Shown: positions 1 to 6,297 of the stretch, in pieces
Position numbering within the stretch: position 1 is the stretch's first letter
Layout of the letters: each line of letters opens with the position of its first letter
Assembly (NCBI GenBank): GCA_964415525.1
Contig: CAYQAS010000180.1
Coordinates: forward strand, 1-6,297
Origin: CAZPUI01 sp964415525
GTDB taxonomy: Bacteria; Acidobacteriota; Holophagae; Holophagales; Holophagaceae
Length of the DNA stretch: 6,297 nucleotides
Direction of reading: 5' to 3'
Position numbers and translations under genes: made by a program
Notes under the pieces: generated by a model
What the model saw: only the letters and a program-made list of their open reading frames with translations
Database searches by the model: none
Told to the model about the DNA's origin: nothing

Positions 1-1
1 C

Positions 2-1597
2 TTATTAGAGAAAAACGGGCGGGAGATGATGAGCGACCGCCGGCCCAACAACCGCGGTGTGTTGATCGGTCGCGTGACCCGGTACTCGCCGGAACAACGA
101 TTGGTCTATCTAAAACTGGAAGGGCCGCTAGCCCAAGGCGATATAGTCGAAGCCTGGGTGAAAGTCGGTGGCCGCGTCTCGATCGAAATCGGTCCGATGC
201 AGGTTGACGATCTGCCAGTGGAATCGGCGGAGGCTGGCCAGGAAGCGGCGATTTACTGTCGTGAGGCGATTCGGCCCGGCGACCGGGTATTTAAGGTGTT
301 TGACGCCCGGTTGACCGAGAAAGTCCGGTCCTGGTACGCCAAGCCCCATGCGCGTCGGCGTATTCCGATCAGTTTGTCGGTGCGGGCCGTTGTTGGCGAG
401 CCGCTGTCGATTGAAGCAAAGGATCGCGCCGGCAACGTCGGCCTGGCTGAAACGGCATTTATTGCACAGACCGCCCGTAATCGTCCGTTGACATCGGAAA
501 TTCTGGAAACGCAGTGCTCCCGTCTGGGCAATACACCGTTTGCCATCGAGCAATTTGCCGCAGACATTCAGGGTGAAGTAATGGTACCGGTTTCGGAAAT
601 CAACGATGCCCGCCGGCGGGCGATTGAGGCGCTGGAAACTGCGCGATTGACTCCTTTCCAACGTCCGGCTCTGGATAAATCGCTACCGCTGCCAGCGCTA
701 CCCCCAGCGGAGGCGCAGCCGGCTACGTTGCAACTCGTTGTCAAAGTGGATACACTGGCCCAGGCGGCGGCGGCGCTAGCTGGCGGCGCTGACTGGGTGA
801 TGATCAGCGGCGAACATTTTCACGGCAATCATTTGAATCAATCCGACTACGCCGAGATCCTTGCGCTGGCTCATAAGCAGAAAAAGCGAGCGGCATTCTG
901 CCTGCCGCGAATTATCCGCGACGCCAATCGCAGTGCGGCCCAAATGCAATTGCAGTGGTTTGCTGAATTACAGCCTGATGCGGTTAGTGTTCCTAATATC
1001 GGCTCTCTGACCATGGTGCGTGAACATACTCAGTTGCTGATTCATGCCGATTATCCATTGAACCTGTTCAATTCGCAGGCGTTGGCCTTTGTCCGCGAAC
1101 AGGGGGCCATCAGCGCCACCCTGTCACCAGAGTTGACGCTGGGACAAGTGCAGAAACTGGCGCAGCAAAAAATCCTGCCACTGGAATGTCTGGTGCACGG
1201 ACAGCTAACGCTGATGATTTCGGAGTTTTGTGCATTGGGCTCTTATCTGGGTGAAGCAGAAGATAGCGCCTGTGAAGGCGCTTGCCGTCATGGCGATTAC
1301 CGGCTACAGGACCGCAAAGACGAGTCATTCCCGGTGCTGACAGATGATGCTTGCCGTATGCACATTCTCAATGGCAAAGAACTGTCGATGTTGCCGCATG
1401 TGGCGAAATTTGCCCAATATGGCGTAGCCCGGCTGCGAATTGAAGCCTGCCAGATGAAACCGGATGAGATTACCAGGATTACCGGCTATTATCGTCAGGC
1501 GATCGCTGTGGGCGCCGCCGGTTTGAGCGAGGCAGAGATTGGCAGCGCAGAACATGCAGACATCACCCGCGGACATTATTTCCGCGGCGTATTATAA
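2..1597 (+). CDS. U32 family protein with DUF3656 domain (RlhA-like), 5' end outside the window
   Basis: This is the C-terminal part of a large U32 'peptidase' family protein. The frame is open from base 2, and the residues before the ATG at 26 (LLEKNGRE) lead straight into the family segment MMSDRRPNNRG, so that ATG is internal and the start lies upstream. Counting from that Met, residues about 10-90 form a beta-rich segment of the kind that follows the first U32 domain. Residues about 95-215 match DUF3656 (note RLGNTPF and the PVSEIND.RRRAIEAL stretch). Residues about 230-475 are a second U32-like barrel with VHG at 390-392 and four cysteines, C402, C416, C420 and C443, spaced like the 4Fe-4S ligands known in U32 proteins such as UbiU/UbiV. 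Family knowledge: the DUF3656-containing E. coli member RlhA (YdcP) hydroxylates C2501 of 23S rRNA, so an RNA hydroxylation role is more likely than proteolysis. The exact substrate here is inferred. It sits 19 bp before mutS2, probably in the same transcript. Confidence 0.9.
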   Translation, partial: LLEKNGREMMSDRRPNNRGVLIGRVTRYSPEQRLVYLKLEGPLAQGDIVEAWVKVGGRVSIEIGPMQVDDLPVESAEAGQEAAIYCREAIRPGDRVFKVFDARLTEKVRSWYAKPHARRRIPISLSVRAVVGEPLSIEAKDRAGNVGLAETAFIAQTARNRPLTSEILETQCSRLGNTPFAIEQFAADIQGEVMVPVSEINDARRRAIEALETARLTPFQRPALDKSLPLPALPPAEAQPATLQLVVKVDTLAQAAAALAGGADWVMISGEHFHGNHLNQSDYAEILALAHKQKKRAAFCLPRIIRDANRSAAQMQLQWFAELQPDAVSVPNIGSLTMVREHTQLLIHADYPLNLFNSQALAFVREQGAISATLSPELTLGQVQKLAQQKILPLECLVHGQLTLMISEFCALGSYLGEAEDSACEGACRHGDYRLQDRKDESFPVLTDDACRMHILNGKELSMLPHVAKFAQYGVARLRIEACQMKPDEITRITGYYRQAIAVGAAGLSEAEIGSAEHADITRGHYFRGVL

Positions 1598-1604
1598 CAC
1601 TTCC

Positions 1605-1610
1605 GGAGGA
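1605..1610 (+). promoter_or_regulatory. Shine-Dalgarno site of mutS2
   Basis: GGAGGA lies 6 bases before the ATG at 1617 and just after the U32 stop codon (TAA, 1595-1597). It fixes the mutS2 start at 1617 rather than at an earlier in-frame ATG at 1539 that would overlap the U32 gene and has no homologous N-terminus. Confidence 0.85.
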
Positions 1611-1616
1611 ATAAAC

Positions 1617-3986
1617 ATGGACCCAGCAGCCTTACGAACCCTTGAATATGCAAAAGTAATCGCCCGTCTGGCGAACTATACTGCGACGCACCGCGGCCGT
1701 GAACTGGCGGAAGCATTGCAGCCGTCAGCAGAATTGCTCACGGTTGAAAACAATCTGTCACTAACCGAGGACGCTGTCCGCGTGCTTCGCCATGCTCCAT
1801 CGGTTCCTTTCGGCGGAATTCGCGATCTGCGTCAGGTGTTGGGCCGGGCCCGCGTTGGCGGCGGTTTATCTGGTGAAGAACTGCTGTCGGTCGGTTCCAC
1901 ACTGCGGGCCGTTCGACTACTAAAAGGTTTTTTTGCCGATTATAGCGAACACTCTGGCGGTCTGGAGAACTGGGCCCGCGGCTTAACGGTGATTCGCAGC
2001 GCCGAGTTTGCCATTGAACGCTCGATCGATGATAACGGATCGGTCAAAGATGATGCAAGCGATAAGTTGAATCAGCTGCGGCGTGAAATCCGACTAATCC
2101 AAGGACGGATCAAAGATAAGCTGGATTCGATCCTGCGATCAAGCCAGTACAAGACCTTTTTTCAGGATGCCCTGTATACGATGCGTGGCGATCGTTATGT
2201 GATTCCAATCAAACAGGAATACCGTCACCAGTTTCCCGGCATTCTGCATGATCAGTCTGCCAGCGGCGCAACTGTTTTTATTGAACCAATGGCGCTGGTA
2301 AATATGAACAATGATCTGAAGGGCGTCATTTCCGCCGAACAGACGGAAGTGGAAAAAATACTGCTCGCATTGTCGCTGCAAGTGGCCGCCGAAGCAGATC
2401 CGATTGAAGCCAATTGCGACATTTTGGCGCAGCTGGATTTTGTTTTCGCCAAAGCGCGTCTGGCTTTTGAAATGCATGCGATCAGACCGGAAGTCAATGA
2501 ACAGGGGCGGGTCGATCTGAGACTGGCCCGTCACCCGCTGATTGCTGCGGCAACGGTTGTGCCGACAGACATTCGGATCGGCGGCGAGTTCAATACATTA
2601 CTGATTACCGGCCCCAATACCGGTGGTAAGACGGTCGCCCTTAAAACATTGGGCTTGCTTAGCCTGATGATGCAGTCGGGATTGTTTGTGCCGGCGGCGG
2701 CAAATTCGACACTGACGGTGTTTGAAAACATATTTGCCGATATTGGCGATGAACAGAGTATTGAGCAATCGCTGAGTACTTTTTCCGGTCACATGACCAA
2801 TATCATCCGGATATTGTCGCAAGTGACGCCGAAATGTCTGGTGTTGATCGACGAAATTGGCGCCGGAACCGACCCGGAAGAAGGAACCGCTCTGGCAATG
2901 GCGATCCTGGAACATTTGCGCGAACAGGGGATTCTTACGATTGCTACGACCCACTACGGCGAATTGAAAGCATTTGCCTATACCCAGGAGGGCGTTGAGA
3001 ATGCTTCGGTGGAGTTCGATATTGAAACGTTGCGACCGACTTACCGCCTGTTGATCGGAGTCGCCGGTAGCAGTAACGCCTTTGCGATATCGCAGCGTCT
3101 CGGCCTGCCGCAGGAACTGGTGGAAAAGGCCCGGGTGCTTACTGGCGGCGAGCATCAGAAATTTGAATCGGTGCTGTCGGTGATGGAAGAGCACAAGCGG
3201 GCCAGCGAAAAAGAACGCCAGGAAGCGATCGCCCTTCGACAGGAATCCGTTCGCTTACGTCAAATTATTGATCGAGAGAAACAAAGCTGGGAAATCAAAA
3301 AGAAAGATGCCCTGGCGAAGGCCCGCGCCGAAGCGGACGAACTGATGCGCCAGACCCGGCTGGAAGCCGAAGCGGTGATCCGGGATCTAAAACAGCATTA
3401 TTCGGCGACAAGTAGTGCGGCAATCCAGGACAGCGTCGACAGCGCCCGCCGCAAAATTCGCGAGAAAATCAGCGAACTAAACCCGCTGGAGCCAGTCAAC
3501 ATTGCGGTCGCCTATGAAACCGATACGGCGGCAAAGGTCGTCAAGGGAGCAGTCGTACATGTTGCAAACCTTGGACAACAAGGCGTGATACTGTCGGTAG
3601 AAGGCGATTCGGTCAGCGTGCAGCTGGGTGCGTTAAAAATGACGGTGCCCCGTAATCAGTGCCGGGTCCTGAAACGATCCGAGCAAAAACCGCTGGAACA
3701 GGAACGGAAAACCCGCCAGCTGGCAACCGAAAAAATGCAACCTATTTCGCGCGAGATTGATATCCGCGGCATGAATAATGAAGAGGCAGCCTATGTGTTG
3801 GAAAAGTATATTGATGATGCAATTTTGACCGGGCTTGATTCTGTATCCGTTATTCATGGCAAAGGAACCGGTGCTTTGCGCAAGGGCGTACAGGCTTTTC
3901 TGTCGGCGCATCCCCGGGTGAAAGGAATAACGATCGGCGAGATTAATCAGGGAGGAACTGGTGTGTCCGTTGTAAAACTAGCGTGA
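1617..3986 (+). CDS. mutS2: endonuclease MutS2 (ATPase with Smr domain; ribosome collision/recombination factor)
   Basis: The protein has 789 aa, about the normal MutS2 length (B. subtilis about 785). It starts MDPAALRTLEYAKVIARL, the expected N-terminus. Residues 193-224 hold the MutS2 core signature (RYVIPIK ... HDQSASGATVFIEP). The ABC-type ATPase follows: Walker A GPNTGGKT at 332-339 (the TGGKT form typical of MutS2, not the MGGKS of MutS), DEQSIEQSLSTFSGHM at 378-393, Walker B LVLIDE at 408-413 and switch His446 in TTHYGELK. Residues about 510-635 are Lys/Glu/Arg/Ala-rich and look like the coiled-coil clamp. Residues about 643-690 resemble the KOW-like segment, and 713-789 are the Smr domain with DIRG (715-718) and HGKGTG (747-752). 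There is no mismatch-recognition domain, as expected. Family knowledge: MutS2 affects homologous recombination, and in B. subtilis it splits collided ribosomes. All key motifs look intact. It is probably co-transcribed with both neighbours. Confidence 0.97.
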   Translation: MDPAALRTLEYAKVIARLANYTATHRGRELAEALQPSAELLTVENNLSLTEDAVRVLRHAPSVPFGGIRDLRQVLGRARVGGGLSGEELLSVGSTLRAVRLLKGFFADYSEHSGGLENWARGLTVIRSAEFAIERSIDDNGSVKDDASDKLNQLRREIRLIQGRIKDKLDSILRSSQYKTFFQDALYTMRGDRYVIPIKQEYRHQFPGILHDQSASGATVFIEPMALVNMNNDLKGVISAEQTEVEKILLALSLQVAAEADPIEANCDILAQLDFVFAKARLAFEMHAIRPEVNEQGRVDLRLARHPLIAAATVVPTDIRIGGEFNTLLITGPNTGGKTVALKTLGLLSLMMQSGLFVPAAANSTLTVFENIFADIGDEQSIEQSLSTFSGHMTNIIRILSQVTPKCLVLIDEIGAGTDPEEGTALAMAILEHLREQGILTIATTHYGELKAFAYTQEGVENASVEFDIETLRPTYRLLIGVAGSSNAFAISQRLGLPQELVEKARVLTGGEHQKFESVLSVMEEHKRASEKERQEAIALRQESVRLRQIIDREKQSWEIKKKDALAKARAEADELMRQTRLEAEAVIRDLKQHYSATSSAAIQDSVDSARRKIREKISELNPLEPVNIAVAYETDTAAKVVKGAVVHVANLGQQGVILSVEGDSVSVQLGALKMTVPRNQCRVLKRSEQKPLEQERKTRQLATEKMQPISREIDIRGMNNEEAAYVLEKYIDDAILTGLDSVSVIHGKGTGALRKGVQAFLSAHPRVKGITIGEINQGGTGVSVVKLA

Positions 3987-4000
3987 GAAAGCTATAAGTA

Positions 4001-4008
4001 GAGGAGGT
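4001..4008 (+). promoter_or_regulatory. Shine-Dalgarno site of the DUF2148 gene
   Basis: GAGGAGGT is a near-perfect match to the anti-SD of 16S rRNA and ends 8 bases before the ATG at 4017. It lies in the 30-bp gap after the mutS2 stop (TGA, 3984-3986). No terminator hairpin is visible in that gap, which supports read-through from mutS2. Confidence 0.85.
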
Positions 4009-4016
4009 CACTGCGG

Positions 4017-4550
4017 ATGATAACCAAGAGTGCGGAAATGGAAGCGAGGGCAGTGGATCAGGTCGTTGAACTGATGGCGCTGGCTGCCCGGACAGCCCCT
4101 AAAGCAAAAGGCGTGGATAATTTGGTGGTCGTGGCGATTCGCGCCAAAGTAAAAGACCAGCTGGCTGCCGAAATGCGCCGGATCGTCCAGGAAGAAAACG
4201 GACTGCCGAATTTTGAGCGCGATGCCGGTAATCTGGATAAGGCCGCTGCAGTATTACTGCTCGGACAGCGGGTAAAGCCATTAGGGCCCCGGCCTTGCGG
4301 CTACTGTGGGTATAAAGATTGCGAAGAAAACTTGCAAAATAGCGGTTTGTGTGCGATCAGCATCGGTGACCTGGGCATCGCACTGGGATCGGCGGTCAGC
4401 GTCGCTGCCGCCCATCATGCGGATAACCGGATTATGTTTACTGCGGGCAGGGCGGCAATCAATCTTAACTTGTTCGACGACAAAGAGGTGCGAATCGCAT
4501 ATGGGATTCCTGTCTCAGTTTCTGCCAAGAGTCCATTTTTTGACCGTTAG
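4017..4550 (+). CDS. DUF2148 (ferredoxin-like) domain protein, function unknown
   Basis: A 177-aa soluble protein matching the DUF2148 family, often described as proteins containing a ferredoxin domain. What is seen: an N-terminal helical half, the family motif FERDAGN near residues 70-76, then a Cys cluster C94-x2-C97-x4-C102-x9-C112 (PCGYCGYKDC, then GLCA). The CGxCG pattern resembles 4Fe-4S sites in Fe-S binding domains. The Ala/Gly-rich stretch after it (GDLGIALGSAVSVAAAHHAD) is also typical of the family, as is the ending GIPVSVSAKSPFFDR. There is no signal peptide and no membrane segment, so it is probably cytoplasmic. Its role is not established, and binding of a 4Fe-4S cluster is inferred from cysteine spacing. 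It is the last gene of the operon, 30 bp after mutS2, and is followed 22 bp later by a long palindrome. Length and ends look complete. Confidence 0.9.
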   Translation: MITKSAEMEARAVDQVVELMALAARTAPKAKGVDNLVVVAIRAKVKDQLAAEMRRIVQEENGLPNFERDAGNLDKAAAVLLLGQRVKPLGPRPCGYCGYKDCEENLQNSGLCAISIGDLGIALGSAVSVAAAHHADNRIMFTAGRAAINLNLFDDKEVRIAYGIPVSVSAKSPFFDR

Positions 4551-4572
4551 AAAAGTTGTTATTTCGTTAACC

Positions 4573-4621
4573 AAGAGGGCTGTCTCAAAACAGGTTTTAA
4601 CCTGCATGAGACAGCCCTCTT
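4573..4621. terminator. long palindrome between convergent genes, candidate bidirectional terminator
   Basis: Perfect 15-bp arms, AAGAGGGCTGTCTCA (4573-4587) and TGAGACAGCCCTCTT (4607-4621), enclose a second small stem CAGGT/ACCTG (4591-4595 and 4600-4604) with a TTTA loop. It starts 22 bp after the DUF2148 stop and lies 82 bp beyond the nagZ stop, the expected place for a shared terminator of convergent genes. The weak point is the tail: only TT follows the stem on the + strand, and there is no T-run on the minus strand either. It could instead be a copy of a dispersed palindromic repeat, or a remnant related to insertion-sequence ends. The rest of the 4551-4703 gap shows nothing strong. Confidence 0.6.
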
Positions 4622-4703
4622 AACTATTCGCGACGTTGATTTTGCTGTAGAAACCTCGGTCACAGGGGTTTTGGCTGCAAAAATAGTCGAATGTTTATAT
4701 TAT

Positions 4704-5975
4704 TTACTCTGCGTTTTTTGCTTCCGCGAATCGAGTCAGGCGGTTTTGTAGCAAAACAGACAACCAATCACGATGAGCTGGCGAGCCGATGTTGTCAATT
4801 GCATCAAGCCGGTCGATCGGGAATATCGGATTAGGTTTATAAGCCGTCAGACGGTGCTTGAGACGGAGAACGCGCAACACTGATTCATCCAGACGCGACA
4901 ACGGAATTTCGCCGCTTTCCACGGCGGACAGGACTGCATTATAAGCTGCCGGATAATTTTGCGGCATCAGGATGATATCGACGCCTGCTTTCAAAGCAAG
5001 GACTGCGGCAGGACCCGATTCAAAACCGTCGGTGATTGCCCGCATGTTCATCGCATCCGTGATTATCACGCCCTCATAACCAAGTTCCTTGCGCAGCAGA
5101 GCACTAATGACCGGATAAGATAATGTCGCCGGCAAGCCGGGAGTGGGATCGAGAGCAGGGTAATGCAGATGTCCGATCATTATCATCGCGACCTTGGCCT
5201 GGATTGCTGCGCGAAACGGCAATAATTCGACCGTATCGATCCGGTCGGACGAATGATCGACAACCGGTAATGTCAGATGTGAATCGCTGCGGGTATCACC
5301 GTGACCGGGAAAATGCTTTCCCGTTGCGGCTACTCCTGCGGATTGCAGACCATGAATAAAAGCCGGCGCCAATTTGGCCACTACATAGGGATCGGCGCTG
5401 ATGGCGCGGTCGCCGATCACCGGATTGTCGGCGCGGGTTGCCACATCCAGTACCGGCGCAAAATCAACGTTAAAACCAAGCTGATATAACTCCTGCCCTA
5501 ATAGGCGACCAATCCGTGCTAAATTTTCGCCAGGCAGCATCTCTAAGGCCCGGGCTGCCGGCAACGGGGTTGTGAAAGAAAGTCGGGCGACCCTGCCTCC
5601 TTCTTGATCGACTGCGATAAACGGCGCAATTGTCGCTGACGCGCGAAGCTTGTCAATTATCTGGACAGTCGCCGGCAACGTCGGAACATGACGTGAGAAT
5701 AAAATATATCCGCCTGGCGGGTAAAGCGTCGCCGGTCCCGTGGGTTCAGCGTAATTTCCATCAGGCGCAATGATAAACAATTGGCCGATTTTTGCTGCTA
5801 GACTTAATTGATTTAGCTGGGCCATTGCCTGTTCGGTCACTAATGGTTTTGGTTCGCCGATTACAGGGGACAGGGATCGGGCGGCAATGGCTGTTGAAGA
5901 ACCAGCAGTCAGAACAACCAACAGCAGTAACCCGATGAAACAGGTGCGACTTTTCATAGTATGCAACAGCCTCAC
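4704..5975 (-). CDS. nagZ: exported glycoside hydrolase family 3 beta-N-acetylhexosaminidase (NagZ-type)
   Basis: A 423-aa protein that hydrolyses beta-linked N-acetylglucosamine, most likely from peptidoglycan fragments. Residues 1-31 are a Sec signal peptide: basic start, hydrophobic FIGLLLLVVL, then AIA with likely cleavage after residue 31. There is no lipobox Cys. The GH3 catalytic domain spans about 50-380: DQEGGRV at 123-129, KHFPGHGDT at 220-228, the DSH motif with D231 and H233 (the Asp-His acid/base dyad of NagZ enzymes), and ITDAMNM with D307 as the expected nucleophile. All catalytic residues are present. It has only the catalytic domain, unlike the longer two-domain B. subtilis NagZ, and unlike the cytoplasmic Gram-negative enzymes it is exported. 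The start given is GTG at 5975, preceded by GGTGAT (5978-5983); an in-frame ATG at 5957 is an alternative that keeps the signal peptide. It runs convergent to the mutS2 operon. Other GH3 specificities are less likely given the DSH motif. Confidence 0.92.
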   Translation of the reverse strand: MRLLHTMKSRTCFIGLLLLVVLTAGSSTAIAARSLSPVIGEPKPLVTEQAMAQLNQLSLAAKIGQLFIIAPDGNYAEPTGPATLYPPGGYILFSRHVPTLPATVQIIDKLRASATIAPFIAVDQEGGRVARLSFTTPLPAARALEMLPGENLARIGRLLGQELYQLGFNVDFAPVLDVATRADNPVIGDRAISADPYVVAKLAPAFIHGLQSAGVAATGKHFPGHGDTRSDSHLTLPVVDHSSDRIDTVELLPFRAAIQAKVAMIMIGHLHYPALDPTPGLPATLSYPVISALLRKELGYEGVIITDAMNMRAITDGFESGPAAVLALKAGVDIILMPQNYPAAYNAVLSAVESGEIPLSRLDESVLRVLRLKHRLTAYKPNPIFPIDRLDAIDNIGSPAHRDWLSVLLQNRLTRFAEAKNAE

Positions 5976-5977
5976 TT

Positions 5978-5983
5978 ATCACC
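5978..5983 (-). promoter_or_regulatory. possible Shine-Dalgarno site for the GTG start of nagZ
   Basis: On the minus strand GGTGAT, fully complementary to part of the 16S anti-SD (AGGAGGTGATC), ends 2 bases before GTG 5975, so its GG lies 6 bases upstream of the start. The competing ATG at 5957 has AAGTGAGG, one mismatch from AAGGAGG, but 12 bases away. Both starts remain possible. Confidence 0.45.
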
Positions 5984-6019
5984 AAATTATAAAGATGCGG
6001 CGCCGGAAGGGCGCCGCAT
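5984..6019 (-). terminator. Rho-independent terminator of the gene upstream of nagZ
   Basis: Perfect 10-bp arms ATGCGGCGCC (5995-6004) and GGCGCCGCAT (6010-6019) with a 5-base loop make a very GC-rich hairpin. Read on the minus strand it is followed by CTTTATAATTT, a broken T-rich tail. It begins 9 bases after the TAG at 6029-6031, exactly where a terminator for the Pro/Thr-rich gene end is expected. It separates that gene from nagZ. Confidence 0.75.
5986..5991 (-). promoter_or_regulatory. candidate -10 box (TATAAT) before nagZ
   Basis: The minus strand reads TATAAT here, a perfect -10 hexamer. The place where a -35 box would be (about 6009-6014) reads GCGCCC inside the hairpin stem, so there is no -35 match, and no extended -10 TG is present. 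A start of transcription near 5979 would leave almost no leader for GTG 5975 but about 22 bases for ATG 5957. The hexamer also overlaps the T-rich tail of the terminator, so it may be coincidental. Confidence 0.25.
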
Positions 6020-6028
6020 GAATCCAGG

Positions 6029-6297
6029 CTAATTTGTCGGAGGTGTGGTTGGCGGTTTGACCGGTGTGGAAGGAGTCGTTCCAGGTTTTCCGCCAGGCGG
6101 GGGAGTGCTCGGCGGTGTTGGTTTTGTTGTTGGCGTTGTTGTTTTTCCCGATTGACCGGGAATCGGCGTATCAGTTTTATTGACCGGCCGCCCATTGGGA
6201 TCAGGGGTTGTCGGTGCCGTTGGCGGTTGTTTTGGTTGAGTGCCTTCAATAAATTAATCCGTAATTGCGTCTTTCTTGTTTGGGTAATTGCATTAAA
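6029..6297 (-). pseudogene. 3' end of a minus-strand gene with Pro/Thr-rich tail, frame interrupted (possibly class A PBP)
   Basis: From 6253 down to the TAG at 6029-6031 the minus strand encodes about 74 residues that are mostly Pro, Thr, Gly and Lys (for example KTTTPTTKPTPPSTPPPGG and TPSTPVKPPTTPPTN at the end). Such a biased frame ending 9 bases before a good terminator is unlikely to be noise. It contains no ATG, GTG or TTG, so it must be the C-terminal end of a longer protein. It opens with FIEGTQPKQPP, which resembles the F(I/V)xGTxP motif just after the transpeptidase domain of class A penicillin-binding proteins, and the same frame further upstream reads CNYPNKKDAITD, which would fit the Cys-containing stretch before that motif. 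However, TAA codons at 6254-6256 and 6293-6295 break the frame. The gene may be decayed, frameshifted, or affected by sequence errors; another frame could also lead in via a shift. The PBP assignment is tentative. The gene continues past the right edge. Confidence 0.45.

Noticed and set aside
26..28. ATG at 26 as the start of the U32 gene
   Set aside because: The frame is open back to the window edge, and both this Met and the residues before it fit a segment internal to the U32 family, so the gene starts outside the window.
128..661. Minus-strand open frames opposite the U32 gene (also opposite mutS2 at 2139-2534 and 2598-3194)
   Set aside because: They lie wholly antisense to well-supported conserved genes, have no recognisable family features, and are explained by the codon bias of the real genes.
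1539..1616. Longer mutS2 starting at the ATG at 1539
   Set aside because: It would overlap the U32 gene by 59 bases, adds 26 residues unlike MutS2, and the strong GGAGGA site sits before the ATG at 1617.
4306..4623. + strand open frame overlapping the end of the DUF2148 gene and the palindrome
   Set aside because: It is out of frame with a well-supported gene, has no credible ribosome binding site, and runs through the terminator-like palindrome.
4651..4671. Weak inverted repeat AAACCTC / GGGGTTT as a nagZ terminator
   Set aside because: The stem has only 7 pairs including one G-T wobble, and no T-run follows on the minus strand, so it cannot be told apart from chance.
6020..6240. G/T-rich + strand as a tandem repeat, quadruplex cluster or small RNA
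   Set aside because: The composition is explained by Pro (CCN) and Thr (ACN) codons on the minus strand; there is no fixed repeat period and few G-runs of three or more.
5761..6297. Long minus-strand open frame across the Pro/Thr-rich region and the start of nagZ
   Set aside because: It overlaps the nagZ signal peptide region in another frame and runs through the terminator hairpin; its Arg/Gln/His-rich translation is what an out-of-frame read of the Pro/Thr-rich tail would give.

Overview
The window looks like chromosomal DNA of a bacterium in the Firmicutes (Bacillota), with moderately high GC by eye and strong Shine-Dalgarno sequences (GGAGGA, GAGGAGGT). The order 'U32/DUF3656 protein - mutS2 - DUF2148 protein', together with an exported single-domain NagZ, suggests Negativicutes such as the Sporomusa group. 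That placement is an inference from gene families and was not tested by any search.

Layout. Positions 2-4550 hold three genes on the + strand, tightly spaced (19 and 30 bp gaps) with no terminator between them, so probably one operon. First is the 3' part of a U32-family protein with a DUF3656 domain (RlhA-like), which is open to the left window edge. Next comes a complete mutS2 of 789 aa starting at 1617, and then a complete 177-aa DUF2148 protein with a Cys-rich Fe-S type motif. A long perfect palindrome at 4573-4621 lies between this operon and the convergent minus-strand gene nagZ (4704-5975), which encodes a secreted GH3 beta-N-acetylhexosaminidase. Upstream of nagZ, on the same strand, a GC-rich hairpin with a T-rich tail (5984-6019) closes off another minus-strand gene. 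Only the 3' end of that gene is in the window: a Pro/Thr-rich tail ending at 6029, whose frame is interrupted by two in-frame TAA codons (6254-6256 and 6293-6295).

How the genes fit together. The + strand genes can be read as a ribosome- and Fe-S-flavoured cluster. RlhA-type U32 proteins hydroxylate rRNA, MutS2 of Bacillus subtilis acts on collided ribosomes as well as on DNA, and both the U32 and DUF2148 proteins carry four-Cys sets typical of Fe-S clusters. The minus-strand side looks like cell-wall metabolism: NagZ removes N-acetylglucosamine from muropeptides, and the interrupted gene upstream ends with a motif that resembles the tail of class A penicillin-binding proteins. I see no mobile element with a transposase, no CRISPR array, and no tRNA or rRNA. 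Most of the window is ordinary conserved chromosome; the least explained parts are the broken Pro/Thr-rich gene end and the palindrome at 4573-4621.
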